Shown in pieces: positions 50,463-59,750 of a DNA stretch of 64,000 nt. The position numbers and the translations under genes were made by a program. Each line of letters starts with the position of its first letter. Positions within the stretch are counted from its first letter, which is position 1. Where the stretch lies: assembly GCA_045613385.1 (NCBI GenBank), contig JAZLAW010000002.1, forward strand, positions 1 to 64,000, read 5' to 3'. The notes under the pieces were generated by a model, which was not told where the DNA came from, did not search any database, and saw only the letters and a program-made list of their open reading frames with translations. The DNA comes from SIG565 sp045613385. GTDB lineage: Bacteria > Bacillota > Clostridia > Oscillospirales > Acutalibacteraceae.

Positions 50463-51025
50463 TTTTCCTGCAGTTATTTCTAACATTCTTCAAAATCGGA
50501 TTATTCACTATCGGCGGTGGGTATGCCATGCTTCCGCTTATCCAAGCGGAAGTTCAAAGATTAGGTTGGATGAGCGGTACAGAACTCGTAAACTTTATTG
50601 CAGTTAGTGAAAGTACTCCCGGGCCTTTTGCAATAAACTGCGCCACCTATGTTGGAGCACAAATGGGCGGTGTATTTGGTAGCATTTGTGCAACACTCGG
50701 TGTGGTGTTACCATCATTCATAATTATTTTAATCATCGCCGCATTTTTCGAAAAATTCAAAGATAATAAAATTGTAGTTGGTTGTATGACCGGTCTTAAA
50801 CCCGCAGTAATAGGTTTAATAGGTTCTGCATTGGTTTCCATTGCGACTACCGTTTTCTTTCACAATGGTTTTTCTCTTAATATTTTCTCTACCCCGCAGT
50901 TTTATGTGTCACTAATATTATTTATAACAATGACTGTATGCGCTTTAAAAAAAGTCCATCCAATAATAATTATCTGTATTTCAGCTGCAGTTGGTATAAT
51001 AACGGGGTACGCATTTAATTTCTGA
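50459..51025 (+). CDS. Chromate transporter, second half (short CHR protein)
   Basis: A 188-residue partner of the preceding gene with FFKIGLFTIGGGYAMLPLIQ, ESTPGPFAINCATYVGAQMG and LGVVLPSFIIILII. AAAGGAG is in the upstream coding end. Same length as its neighbour but clearly diverged, consistent with an old duplication into a heterodimeric pair. A strong terminator follows. Confidence 0.9.
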   Translation: MIFLQLFLTFFKIGLFTIGGGYAMLPLIQAEVQRLGWMSGTELVNFIAVSESTPGPFAINCATYVGAQMGGVFGSICATLGVVLPSFIIILIIAAFFEKFKDNKIVVGCMTGLKPAVIGLIGSALVSIATTVFFHNGFSLNIFSTPQFYVSLILFITMTVCALKKVHPIIIICISAAVGIITGYAFNF

Positions 51026-51037
51026 TACTAAAACAAA

Positions 51038-51074
51038 AAACTCTGCTACGGAAATTCCGTAGCAGAGTTTTTTT
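51038..51074. terminator. Bidirectional terminator between chromate transporter and oadA
   Basis: aaactctgctacggaa (51038-51053) pairs with ttccgtagcagagttt (51055-51070), with a T-rich run after it and an A run before it. It serves both convergent operons. Confidence 0.92.
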
Positions 51075-51076
51075 AT

Positions 51077-52474
51077 TTAGATTGATAAATCTTCAACAAT
51101 AAGTGTACGAACTGCATCTTCGCCTTTAGGAGCATTGCGTTCAGCTAAGAACTTAGAAGCAACCTGTGGGAAGAGTGCGTAGCTTAATACATCCTCTTCA
51201 CTCTTGGCAAGCTCGCCAGCTTCTTGTTTATATTTTTGAAGTTCGGGTTCGAGCAAATCTGCAGGACGGCAGGTAATTACCTTGTCATCTCCTATTGCTT
51301 TTTTGCGAACTTCTTCATTAACGATACCCGGAACCTGACCGTATTCTCCGCGAAGAACACCTTTAGATTCCTTAGTAACCATCTTGTATCTTTCACCTGC
51401 AAGAACATTAAATACCGCCTGAGTGCCTACAATCTGGCTTGTAGGAGTTACAAGTGGCGGATAACCGAAATCTTTACGAACATTCGGGATTTCTGCCAAA
51501 ACATCATAGTATTTATCTTCTGCATTAGCTTGTTTAAGTTGTGAAATAAGGTTTGAAAGCATACCGCCAGGTACTTGATATAAAAGTGTCTTAACATCAA
51601 CATTGAGCACCTTCGGATCAAGTGTGCCGTCTGCCTTCATCTTATTTGCGACATCACGGAAATGCGCCGCAACATCACTTAACTTATTAAGGTCAAGTCC
51701 TGTATCACGCTCTGTACCTTGTAAAGTAGCAACAAGTGCTTCGGTAGAAGGTTGTGCAGTACCGTTAGCAAACGGAGATAACGCGGTATCAACAATATCA
51801 ACCCCTGCCTGAACAGCCATAAGATACGTCATATCACCAGTACCTGTGGTGTTATGTGTATGAAGATGAATCGGAACCTTGACGTTCTCTTTCAATTTTT
51901 TAACCAGAGAATACGCATCATAAGGAAGCAAAAGGTTTGCCATATCCTTGATACAAATAACATCTGCGCCCATTTTTTCGAGTTTTACAGCAAGGTTTAC
52001 AAAATACTCTTCATTGTGTACAGGGCTTACTGTATAACTGATAGCAGCTTCACAAATACCGCCATATTTCTTACAGGATTTCATTGCCTGTTCCATATTT
52101 CTGGTATCGTTAAGAGCATCGAAAATACGAATAACATCAATACCGTTTTCAATAGATTTTTTAACAAATGCATCAACAACATCATCCGCATAATGCTTAT
52201 AACCAAGAAGGTTTTGACCACGAAGAAGCATTTGCAATTTTGTATTAGGCATATGCTTTTTAAGGGTACGAAGTCTCTCCCACGGGTCTTCGTTTAAGAA
52301 ACGCATACAAGCATCAAATGTTGCGCCGCCCCAACACTCAAGCGACCAATAGCCCATTTTATCAAGCTTTTCAAGAGCAGGTATCATATCTTCAATACGC
52401 ATACGAGTAGCAGCTTGAGACTGATGAGCATCACGCAAAATAGTATCGGTTATATATAGTTTTTTGTTTTCCAT
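51077..52474 (-). CDS. oadA: Oxaloacetate decarboxylase carboxyltransferase subunit (OadA)
   Basis: A 465-residue protein of the HMGL-like TIM-barrel carboxyltransferase family: ITDTILRDAHQSQAATRMR, LECWGGATFDACMRFLNEDP, LLRGQNLLGYKHY, CIKDMANLLLPYDA (carboxylated/metal lysine region) and PIHLHTHNTTGTG. It transfers the carboxyl group of oxaloacetate to biotin. The C-terminal biotin domain seen in many OadA proteins is missing; the carrier is a separate gene upstream. A PycB-type pyruvate carboxylase subunit is the alternative, but the oadB and oadG neighbours argue for the Na+ pump. Confidence 0.92.
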   Translation of the reverse strand: MENKKLYITDTILRDAHQSQAATRMRIEDMIPALEKLDKMGYWSLECWGGATFDACMRFLNEDPWERLRTLKKHMPNTKLQMLLRGQNLLGYKHYADDVVDAFVKKSIENGIDVIRIFDALNDTRNMEQAMKSCKKYGGICEAAISYTVSPVHNEEYFVNLAVKLEKMGADVICIKDMANLLLPYDAYSLVKKLKENVKVPIHLHTHNTTGTGDMTYLMAVQAGVDIVDTALSPFANGTAQPSTEALVATLQGTERDTGLDLNKLSDVAAHFRDVANKMKADGTLDPKVLNVDVKTLLYQVPGGMLSNLISQLKQANAEDKYYDVLAEIPNVRKDFGYPPLVTPTSQIVGTQAVFNVLAGERYKMVTKESKGVLRGEYGQVPGIVNEEVRKKAIGDDKVITCRPADLLEPELQKYKQEAGELAKSEEDVLSYALFPQVASKFLAERNAPKGEDAVRTLIVEDLSI

Positions 52475-52488
52475 ATTATATTCTCCTA

Positions 52489-53691
52489 TTAACTAAACAA
52501 TGCTATGAGAACGCCTGCGGCAACCGCCGAACCAATAACACCCGCAACGTTCGGACCCATTGCGTGCATCAACAAGAAGTTTGAAGAATTGGCTTTCTGG
52601 CCTTCAGCTTGTGAAACACGAGCAGCCATCGGTACAGCAGAAACACCAGCGGAACCGATAAGCGGGTTGATTTTGTTTTTAGAAAACAAGTTCATTACCT
52701 TTGCCAGTAATACACCACCTGCAGTACCAATACCAAAAGCAACAACACCCATTGCAAGAATCTTAAGTGTCTGTAAATTAAGGAATGCCGAAGCGGTGGC
52801 TGTTGCACCAACTGATATACCTAAGAATATCGTTACAATATTCATAAGTTCATTTTGAGCAGTCTTACAAAGGCGTTCAGCAACACCCGATTCTTTCCAA
52901 AGGTTACCGAGCATCAAACAACCAACAAGCGGAGTAGCCGACGGAACAAGAAGAGCCACGAAAATAGTAACTGCAATCGGGAAAATAATTTTCTCAGTGC
53001 GTGAAACCTTACGAAGCGGTTTCATAACAATTTCGCGTTCTTTCTTGGTTGTAAGTAAGCGCATAATCGGCGGCTGGATAACGGGAACCAACGCCATATA
53101 AGAATATGCGGCAACAGCGATAGGACCAAGTAAATCAGGAAACAACTTAGATGTTGTATAAATGGCTGTAGGACCATCTGCACCGCCTATAATACCGATA
53201 GAAGCAGCCGCTTCTTGCGGAAATCCAAGGAAGAAGCAACCAATAAAAGTTATAAAAATACCCATCTGAGCGGCGGCTCCGAGTAACAAAGATTTCGGAT
53301 TGGAAATAAGCGGACCAAAGTCAGTCATAGCACCGATACCTACAAATATAAGGCAGGGATACACGCAGGTCTTAACGCCAATATAAAGGATATCGAGCAA
53401 TCCGCCTTCTGCTAAAATACGACCATAGTCATGATAAAATTCTGAGCTTTCATCCATAAAAGCAGTCCAGAATTCAGTATGATACATCTCTGCACCCGGA
53501 AGATTTGTCAAGAGCATACCAAAAGCAATACCGATGAGCAATAACGGTTCAAACTGCTTTTTGATTGCCAAATATAAAAGCAAAAGTGAAACGCCTATCA
53601 TTACAAGGTTTTTCCACATTTCACCGGCCATAAAACCATCAATAAGCATAAAAAATCCGGTCTGTTCAATAAAATTAACAATATATTCCAT
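52489..53691 (-). CDS. oadB: Na+-translocating decarboxylase beta subunit (OadB)
   Basis: A 400-residue membrane protein with about ten helices. Family marks: GGLLDILYIGVKTCVYPCLI, GIIGGADGPTAIYTTSKLFP (Na+/carboxybiotin site), PVIQPPIMRLLT and HAMGPNVAGVIGSAVAAGVL. It couples decarboxylation of carboxybiotin to Na+ export. It lies between the biotin carrier and OadA genes. Confidence 0.95.
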   Translation of the reverse strand: MEYIVNFIEQTGFFMLIDGFMAGEMWKNLVMIGVSLLLLYLAIKKQFEPLLLIGIAFGMLLTNLPGAEMYHTEFWTAFMDESSEFYHDYGRILAEGGLLDILYIGVKTCVYPCLIFVGIGAMTDFGPLISNPKSLLLGAAAQMGIFITFIGCFFLGFPQEAAASIGIIGGADGPTAIYTTSKLFPDLLGPIAVAAYSYMALVPVIQPPIMRLLTTKKEREIVMKPLRKVSRTEKIIFPIAVTIFVALLVPSATPLVGCLMLGNLWKESGVAERLCKTAQNELMNIVTIFLGISVGATATASAFLNLQTLKILAMGVVAFGIGTAGGVLLAKVMNLFSKNKINPLIGSAGVSAVPMAARVSQAEGQKANSSNFLLMHAMGPNVAGVIGSAVAAGVLIALFS

Positions 53692-53710
53692 AACTGATTA
53701 CCTATTCCGA

Positions 53711-54073
53711 TTAAGCAATTACACAAAGTGTAGCACCGGTATCAACAGATGCTCCATTCTGTACATTTACAGATGCAACAGTGCCGTCTACAGGTGACAA
53801 AATTTCGTTTTCCATTTTCATAGCTTCAAGTATCATAAGAACATCGCCTTTTTTAACTGCAGCGCCATTCTGTACTTTAACAGAAAGAATAGTGCCGGGC
53901 ATCGGAGCGTTTACAGTAGCGCCATTTGCTACCGGTGCGGCAGGAGCTGGTGCAGCAGCAGGTGCAGCCTCAGCTTTTGCAGGAGCCGGTGCAGCTTTAA
54001 TCTCAGATGCATCAGCTACTTCGAGTACAACTTCATAAGCAGTGCCATTAACAGTTACATTATATTTTTTCAT
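53711..54073 (-). CDS. Biotin carrier protein of the decarboxylase
   Basis: A 120-residue biotinyl-domain protein. N-terminal beta segment MKKYNVTVNGTAYEVVLEV, an Ala/Pro-rich flexible linker (about 27-50, AAPAPAKAEAAPAAAPAPA), and a biotinyl domain with AMKM at 84-87 (Lys86 biotinylated). The linker lets it swing between OadA and OadB. The same layout occurs in GcdC/MmdC-type carriers. AAAGGGG before the ATG. Confidence 0.95.
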   Translation of the reverse strand: MKKYNVTVNGTAYEVVLEVADASEIKAAPAPAKAEAAPAAAPAPAAPVANGATVNAPMPGTILSVKVQNGAAVKKGDVLMILEAMKMENEILSPVDGTVASVNVQNGASVDTGATLCVIA

Positions 54074-54091
54074 AATTAATTTCCCCTTTTA

Positions 54092-54400
54092 TTAGATTCT
54101 TCTAAATGATTTAATACGTATTGCCGAAACATCGGCACCGAGTTCTTCTGCAATTACTGCAGAAACCGCCGCAATAATTTCCTGACGGTTTTCAATCGGT
54201 TGCTCAACCACCGGTGCGGCAACTACCTGTGGCTCAGTATTCTCGGTTTTATTAATGAAGAACAAACTTATTATTTTGCAAAGAACAATAATAGCTAAAA
54301 GTCCTACAAAAACCGTACCGAATCCTAATAAAACCACATATCCGTTCGGCACTTTTTCAGGCGGAAGATTTGATAAAAAATTCTGAAATATTTCCTGCAT
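54092..54400 (-). CDS. oadG: OadG-family subunit
   Basis: A 102-residue protein with one N-terminal membrane helix (about 21-45, YVVLLGFGTVFVGLLAIIVL) and a cytoplasmic tail with a Pro/Val/Glu linker and a C-terminal helix ending SAIRIKSFRRI. OadG assembles and stabilises the alpha-beta complex. It is the first gene of the operon, with AAAGGAGG before the ATG. Confidence 0.88.
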   Translation of the reverse strand: MQEIFQNFLSNLPPEKVPNGYVVLLGFGTVFVGLLAIIVLCKIISLFFINKTENTEPQVVAAPVVEQPIENRQEIIAAVSAVIAEELGADVSAIRIKSFRRI

Positions 54401-54442
54401 TATGGCACCTCCTTTATGTTACAAAAAACTTCTTGGAAAATT

Positions 54443-54487
54443 ATCCGTAATCAAATTTATTGTAATACAAAATACGGATAAAATCAA
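54443..54487 (-). promoter_or_regulatory. Oxaloacetate decarboxylase operon promoter with flanking inverted repeat
   Basis: On the minus strand: TTGATT (54482-54487), 17-bp spacer, TACAAT (54459-54464). atccgta (54443-54449) and tacggat (54473-54479) form an inverted repeat that brackets the -10, so it may be an operator. Confidence 0.6.
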
Positions 54488-54527
54488 CTGTTTTTTCTAC
54501 TATTTGTGAAAATTCTGCTAAAATTCT

Positions 54528-54562
54528 TATAAGAAAAAGCACCGCGCATTTCACGGTGCTTT
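54528..54562 (-). terminator. arg operon terminator after argF
   Basis: aaagcaccg (54536-54544) pairs with cggtgcttt (54554-54562). On the minus strand TTCTTATAAG follows. It starts 4 bp past the argF stop. Confidence 0.85.
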
Positions 54563-54566
54563 TCTA

Positions 54567-55550
54567 TTATATAGTTTCATCTATAATTGCTTTAATGGTG
54601 TGCATTCTGTTTTCGGCCTCGTCAAAAACTATTGAGTTTTTACTTTCGAAAACTTCGTCAGTTACTTCCATACAGTCGATTCCAAATTTTTCATAAATTT
54701 CTTTGCCTACGCCTGTTTTAAGGTCGTGGAAAGCGGGTAAACAATGCATAAACTTACAACCATCCCCCGCCGCCTTCATAAGTTCGCTATTTACCTGATA
54801 GGGCTTCAGGTCATTTATTCGCTCTTCCCATACATTTGCGCTTTCACCCATCGAAACCCAAACATCAGTATAAATTACATCGGCGTTTCTAACTGCATCC
54901 TTGGGGTTCTCCGAAAAAGTAAGAGTAGCACCTGAAAGTTTTGCAATTTTTTGGCACTCATTAATTAATTCTTGGTTCGGAAAATATTTTTTAGGACAAC
55001 AGGCCGTAAAATTAAGTCCCATTTTAGCACAACCAACCATAAGCGAGTTACCCATATTATATCGAGCATCACCAATATATACGAAATTAATTCCCTTCAG
55101 TTTTCCAAAATGTTCTTTAATTGTGAGAAAATCAGCTAATATTTGTGTGGGATGAAACTCATTTGTTAAACCATTCCATACAGGTACACCGGCGTACTTT
55201 GCAAGTTCTTCCACAATCTCTTGCCCGAATCCACGGTACTCAATACCATCAAACATTCCGCCCAATACTCTTGCGGTATCGGCAATACTCTCTTTTTTAC
55301 CGATTTGTGAGCCCGATGGGTCAAGATATACCGGATGAATGCCTAAATCGGCCGCGGCCACTTCAAAAGCGCAACGTGTACGTGTACTTGTTTTTTCAAA
55401 AATTAATGCAATATTTTTGCCACTGTACTTCTTTTGTGAAACACCGTTTTTCTTCTCTTTTTTTAATTCGGCCGCTTTATCAATTAAATATTCAATTTCT
55501 TGTGCTGAAAAATCAAGCAGTTTTAAAAAATTTCTGCCTTTTAAATTCAT
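54567..55550 (-). CDS. argF: Ornithine carbamoyltransferase
   Basis: Makes citrulline from ornithine and carbamoyl phosphate. 327 residues from ATG 55550 (AGGAG 8 nt upstream; the TTG at 55571 would overlap the end of argD). Carbamoyl-phosphate loop STRTRCAFE, HPTQILADF, and the ornithine-binding HCLPAFHDL. It is last in the arginine operon; the terminator follows. carAB is not in the window. Confidence 0.97.
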   Translation of the reverse strand: MNLKGRNFLKLLDFSAQEIEYLIDKAAELKKEKKNGVSQKKYSGKNIALIFEKTSTRTRCAFEVAAADLGIHPVYLDPSGSQIGKKESIADTARVLGGMFDGIEYRGFGQEIVEELAKYAGVPVWNGLTNEFHPTQILADFLTIKEHFGKLKGINFVYIGDARYNMGNSLMVGCAKMGLNFTACCPKKYFPNQELINECQKIAKLSGATLTFSENPKDAVRNADVIYTDVWVSMGESANVWEERINDLKPYQVNSELMKAAGDGCKFMHCLPAFHDLKTGVGKEIYEKFGIDCMEVTDEVFESKNSIVFDEAENRMHTIKAIIDETI

Positions 55551-55561
55551 AAAAATTTCTC

Positions 55562-56725
55562 CTAAATACAAGCTTGTTTGATAATTTTTATTGCTTTTGA
55601 TAATTCTTCAAACGAAATATTTAACGCAGGAAGAAGTCTTATTTTATCCTTAGCAGTTAAGCATAAAACTCCATTATCCATACACTGTTTTAATACTTGT
55701 GTCGCATCTTTTTTTGTTTTAATACCAATCATTAGTCCCTTGCCGCAAACATATTCAATACCTTCTGCACCATTTAATTCCGTGAAAATATAGTCACTCT
55801 TTTTAGAAACTTCGTTCAGTAAATTGTCATCAATGCGATTGATTATATTTAAAGCACCGGCGCAACAAACGGGATTACCACCGAATGTTGAACCGTGTTC
55901 ACCGTATCCCAGAACATTTTGTGTTTTTTCTCCAAAAAGTACTGCACCTATCGGTAAACCACCGCCTAATCCTTTGGCAGTAGTGACAATATCCGGCTTG
56001 ATTCCATAATGCATATAGCTGTATAGTTTTCCTGTTCTGCCGTTGCCTGTTTGAACCTCATCAACAATAAACAATATATCGTTTTCCCGGGCAAAATTGT
56101 ATGCGCCTATAACGAAATCTTCATTTAATACATTAACTCCGCCTTCGCCCTGTATACACTCAATCATTATTGCTGCAGTTTTATTTGATTTAGCGGTATT
56201 AATAAGTGTTTCAAGGTCGTTTGCCGGAGTATGAACAAATCCATCCGTCAACGGATTAAAGAGTTCATGATAATGTTCCTGGCCGGTTGCAGCTAAAGTA
56301 GTGATAGTTCTGCCGTGAAAACTATTTTCAAGTGTAATGATTGTATAATAATCGTCACCCTTTTTCTCGGCCGCATATTTTCTTGCAGTTTTAATGGCAC
56401 ATTCATTCGCTTCTGCGCCAGAATTACCGAAAAACACCTTTTTCATTCCGGTTTTTTTGCAGAGAACTTTTGCGAGTTCCGCACAGGGTTTTGTATAAAA
56501 CAGGTTCGATGTATGTTGGATTAACGATAACTGTTTTACAACGGCATTAATCCACTCTTTATTTTCAAAACCAAATGAAGTAACTCCGATTCCCGAAGTT
56601 AAATCAACATACTCCTTGCCGTTTATGTCAGAAACTGTTGAGCCGCTACCGCTGACTATTTCAACAGGAAAACGATTATATGTATTTGCTACAAACTTTT
56701 TATCGACCGATAAAAAATCAGACAT
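55562..56725 (-). CDS. argD: Acetylornithine aminotransferase
   Basis: A 387-residue class III PLP aminotransferase converting N-acetylglutamate semialdehyde to N-acetylornithine. DLTSGIGVTSFG, FFGNSGAEANECAIKTARKY, FHGRTITTLAATG, FIVDEVQTGNGRTGKLY, and the PLP lysine in TTAKGLGGGLPIGAV. It overlaps the argB stop by 1 base (TAATG), with GGGGGA upstream. Confidence 0.97.
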   Translation of the reverse strand: MSDFLSVDKKFVANTYNRFPVEIVSGSGSTVSDINGKEYVDLTSGIGVTSFGFENKEWINAVVKQLSLIQHTSNLFYTKPCAELAKVLCKKTGMKKVFFGNSGAEANECAIKTARKYAAEKKGDDYYTIITLENSFHGRTITTLAATGQEHYHELFNPLTDGFVHTPANDLETLINTAKSNKTAAIMIECIQGEGGVNVLNEDFVIGAYNFARENDILFIVDEVQTGNGRTGKLYSYMHYGIKPDIVTTAKGLGGGLPIGAVLFGEKTQNVLGYGEHGSTFGGNPVCCAGALNIINRIDDNLLNEVSKKSDYIFTELNGAEGIEYVCGKGLMIGIKTKKDATQVLKQCMDNGVLCLTAKDKIRLLPALNISFEELSKAIKIIKQACI

Positions 56726-57591
56726 TATCTATCCCCCATAACCATTGTACCGGCACCTTCGTCGGTAAGTATTTCCATAAGAATTGAATGTGGCACTCTG
56801 CCATCCATTATTACAACATTTTTAACGCCGTTATTTATAGCTTCGATACAGCAGTCAACCTTTGGAATCATACCACCTGAAACAATGCCTTCCTTTTTTA
56901 GTTGTTCTGCCTCACTGACGGTTACATCGGGTATAAGTGTTGTCGGGTCATCTTTATCACGCAAAATTCCCGCGATATCTGTCATCATAATAAGACGCTC
57001 TGCATTAATTGCCCCTGCAATGTAAGCCGCCGCGGTATCACCATTAATGTTATAAGCATTACCATCCCTGTCACAACCCAAGGTGGAAATTACGGGTATA
57101 TACCCTTTTTCAAGCAAATCTTCTACGGGTTTTATATGAATTTTGGTTATATCTCCAACATAACCTAATTTTTCATCTTTGATTTTTGCTTCAATGAGCA
57201 TACCGTCCATACCCGATATACCCATTGCTTTCCCGCCTTTTTTCTCAAGAAGATTTACAAGTGTCTTATTGACTTTACCGGCTAAAACCATCTGAACAAT
57301 ATCGACAGTTTCTTTATCTGTAACACGAAGTCCATCTACAAACTCGGCTTTTTTGCCTAATTTATTCATCATTTCACTGATTTCAGGGCCACCGCCGTGT
57401 ACTAAAACAACCTTAACACCAATTAACCAAAGGAGAACTATATCTTCCATAACCTGAAGTTTGAGTTCTTCGTTAATCATAGCATTTCCGCCATATTTTA
57501 TAACGACAACTTTTGAATTATACCTTTTGATATAAGGCAAAGCCTGTGTAAGTACTTCTGCCCTTTCCGCGTTAGAAAAATTGTTATTCAT
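56725..57591 (-). CDS. argB: Acetylglutamate kinase
   Basis: A 288-residue amino acid kinase for the second step of arginine synthesis. VVIKYGGNAMI, VLVHGGGPEIS, the arginine-sensitive type N-terminal helix (RAEVLTQALPYIKRYNSKVV) suggesting feedback inhibition by arginine, and GGMIPKVDCCIEAI. The extended N-terminal helix is the mark of the arginine-inhibitable hexameric form. Confidence 0.97.
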   Translation of the reverse strand: MNNNFSNAERAEVLTQALPYIKRYNSKVVVIKYGGNAMINEELKLQVMEDIVLLWLIGVKVVLVHGGGPEISEMMNKLGKKAEFVDGLRVTDKETVDIVQMVLAGKVNKTLVNLLEKKGGKAMGISGMDGMLIEAKIKDEKLGYVGDITKIHIKPVEDLLEKGYIPVISTLGCDRDGNAYNINGDTAAAYIAGAINAERLIMMTDIAGILRDKDDPTTLIPDVTVSEAEQLKKEGIVSGGMIPKVDCCIEAINNGVKNVVIMDGRVPHSILMEILTDEGAGTMVMGDR

Positions 57592-57609
57592 AAATATAAC
57601 CCCACAATA

Positions 57610-58824
57610 TTAAGTTCGGTAATCTCCGTTGATTTTTACATAATCATAAGTAAGGTCGCAACCCCACGCTGTTGCAGATGCTTGTCCTGAAGAAAGACCA
57701 ATGAGTATTTCAATCTCATCTTCTAACAAAATTTCTTTAGCGATTTCTTCGGAAAAATCAACACCCGCACCATTTTTGCAAACATTAATGGTTCCCTTTA
57801 CAGATTTAAAAGAAACATCTATTTTATTAACGTCTACATTAGCGCCGCTATAACCTATAGCACATAATACGCGGCCCCAGTTTGCATCGGCGCCAAACAT
57901 TGCCGCCTTTAAAAGAGAAGAACAAACCACACTTTTTGCAACAGTTTTGGCAGTATCAACCGTATCGGCACCGCTCACTTTACATTCAAGAAGTTTAGTA
58001 GCCCCTTCACCATCGGCCGCAATCATTCTGCAAAGATTAACGGTTACCGTGTTAAGTGCCTTCATAAATATAGCAAAATTTTCATCTTCTTTATCAATAA
58101 TACAGTTATCCGCTAAACCATTGGCAAGTACAACAACCATATCATTTGTAGAAGTATCACCATCAACACTAAGCATATTAAAAGTGTTTTGTATATCTGT
58201 TGAAAGTGCTTTTTGCAGCATTTCACCACTAATATTAACATCACTTGTAATAAATACAAGCATAGTCGCCATATTCGGATGAATCATACCGCTACCCTTT
58301 GCAATACCGCCAATACGGCAGGTCTTACCGTTTATTTCAAATTCAACCGCAATTTCTTTCTTGATGGTATCGGTAGTCATAATACCTTCTGCAGCAAATT
58401 CTCCGCCGTTTTCAGATAAACCGTTGATCAACTCAGGTATACCATTTTTTATGGGCTCAATATTAAGGGGTTGACCGATAACACCTGTAGATGCAACAAC
58501 CACATCTGCAGGGTCAACATTTAGTGCATCCCCCAACATTTTACACATTTTTTCGGCAATTTCGATACCGTCTGCATTACAGGTATTAGCATTACCGCTA
58601 TTACAAATTATGGCTTTTGCAGTATTATTTTGCAAATTATTTTTTGTAACAACCAGCGGTGCGCCTTTTACAAGGTTTGTTGTATATACCGCCGCGGCAT
58701 TAGCCTCTTTCTCGCTCACTATAAGTGACAAATCTCTTTTAGAACGATTTTTTCTGATACCGCAATGTACTCCGTTTGCAGTAAATCCCTTAGCGGCACA
58801 CACGCCACCTGAAATTATTTTCAT
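57610..58824 (-). CDS. argJ: Bifunctional glutamate N-acetyltransferase / N-acetyltransferase ArgJ
   Basis: A 404-residue ArgJ that recycles the acetyl group from acetylornithine to glutamate and may also use acetyl-CoA. GGVCAAKGFTANGVHCGI at the start, and the self-cleavage region GIAKGSGMIHPNMATMLVFI, where the Thr of MATML becomes the nucleophile of the beta chain. No argA or argE is visible, consistent with the cyclic pathway. It overlaps argC by 1 base. Confidence 0.97.
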   Translation of the reverse strand: MKIISGGVCAAKGFTANGVHCGIRKNRSKRDLSLIVSEKEANAAAVYTTNLVKGAPLVVTKNNLQNNTAKAIICNSGNANTCNADGIEIAEKMCKMLGDALNVDPADVVVASTGVIGQPLNIEPIKNGIPELINGLSENGGEFAAEGIMTTDTIKKEIAVEFEINGKTCRIGGIAKGSGMIHPNMATMLVFITSDVNISGEMLQKALSTDIQNTFNMLSVDGDTSTNDMVVVLANGLADNCIIDKEDENFAIFMKALNTVTVNLCRMIAADGEGATKLLECKVSGADTVDTAKTVAKSVVCSSLLKAAMFGADANWGRVLCAIGYSGANVDVNKIDVSFKSVKGTINVCKNGAGVDFSEEIAKEILLEDEIEILIGLSSGQASATAWGCDLTYDYVKINGDYRT

Positions 58825-59747
58825 TATATTCCCTCCACGAGTGCCGTATTCTGCGATACGCCAAGAACCAAATTCATATTCTGTATAGCTGAGCCAGAAG
58901 CACCCTTGCCTAAATTATCATATCTTGCAACTAAAATTATTCTATCATCGTTGCCGTATACACTGATTTCCATATCATCTCTGCCGGAAAATTTTGCTGC
59001 AGACAGAAATCCGCCTTCATCATCGGCTTCACAAAAAGACACTAAACCATTTTTATAATAAGACTTATATGTATTTTTTATATTCTCAATACTACCGTTT
59101 ATTTGTGACTTAAATAGTGGAACCGTAACTTCCATACCACTATAATAAGATGCTACGACAGGACAAAATACTGGCTCGGTTTTAAGGCCGCAGATAATCT
59201 TCATTTCTTTTAAATGCTTATGTTGTTGAGCAATGCCGTATTGTCTGGGTGCTGACAATAATTCGTTGTTAGTAGTTTCATAATCGGCTATCATTGATTT
59301 GCCACCACCCGAATAACCGGTAAGAGAAAAACAAGTAAGTTCTGCATCTTTAGAAATTATTTTAGCATCAATAAGCGGTTTTACAAGCGCTATAAATCCA
59401 CTTGCGTGGCAACCTGGGTTGGCAATACGCTTATGATTTTTTATTTTTTCGTCACCCAAAACTTCAGGAAAGCCATATACCCAATCATTTTCCGTGCGGT
59501 GAGCAGTTGAAGTATCAATTACAACTGTATTTTCATTTTCAATCATACCTACAGCTTCCTTGGCCGCCGCATCAGGCAGACAGAGAAAAGCAATATCGCA
59601 GTTATTAAGTGCTTCGCGTCTTGCGTTCAAATCTTTTCTCAATTCATCGGGTAATATAATCAGTTCTATATCGTCTCTGGCAGAAAGTCGGTCATATATC
59701 CTTAAACCCGTAGTACCCGCACTACCATCAATAAAAACCTTTGTCAT
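58824..59747 (-). CDS. argC: N-acetyl-gamma-glutamyl-phosphate reductase, short type
   Basis: A 307-residue AGPR of the shorter type 2 form (VFIDGSAGTTGLRIYDRLSA start). Catalytic Cys in RIANPGCHASGFIALVKP and FSLTGYSGGGKSMIADYE. It reduces N-acetylglutamyl phosphate with NADPH. Weak ribosome binding site, 3 nt after the argH stop, so coupling is likely. Confidence 0.95.
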   Translation of the reverse strand: MTKVFIDGSAGTTGLRIYDRLSARDDIELIILPDELRKDLNARREALNNCDIAFLCLPDAAAKEAVGMIENENTVVIDTSTAHRTENDWVYGFPEVLGDEKIKNHKRIANPGCHASGFIALVKPLIDAKIISKDAELTCFSLTGYSGGGKSMIADYETTNNELLSAPRQYGIAQQHKHLKEMKIICGLKTEPVFCPVVASYYSGMEVTVPLFKSQINGSIENIKNTYKSYYKNGLVSFCEADDEGGFLSAAKFSGRDDMEISVYGNDDRIILVARYDNLGKGASGSAIQNMNLVLGVSQNTALVEGI

Positions 59748-59750
59748 ACT

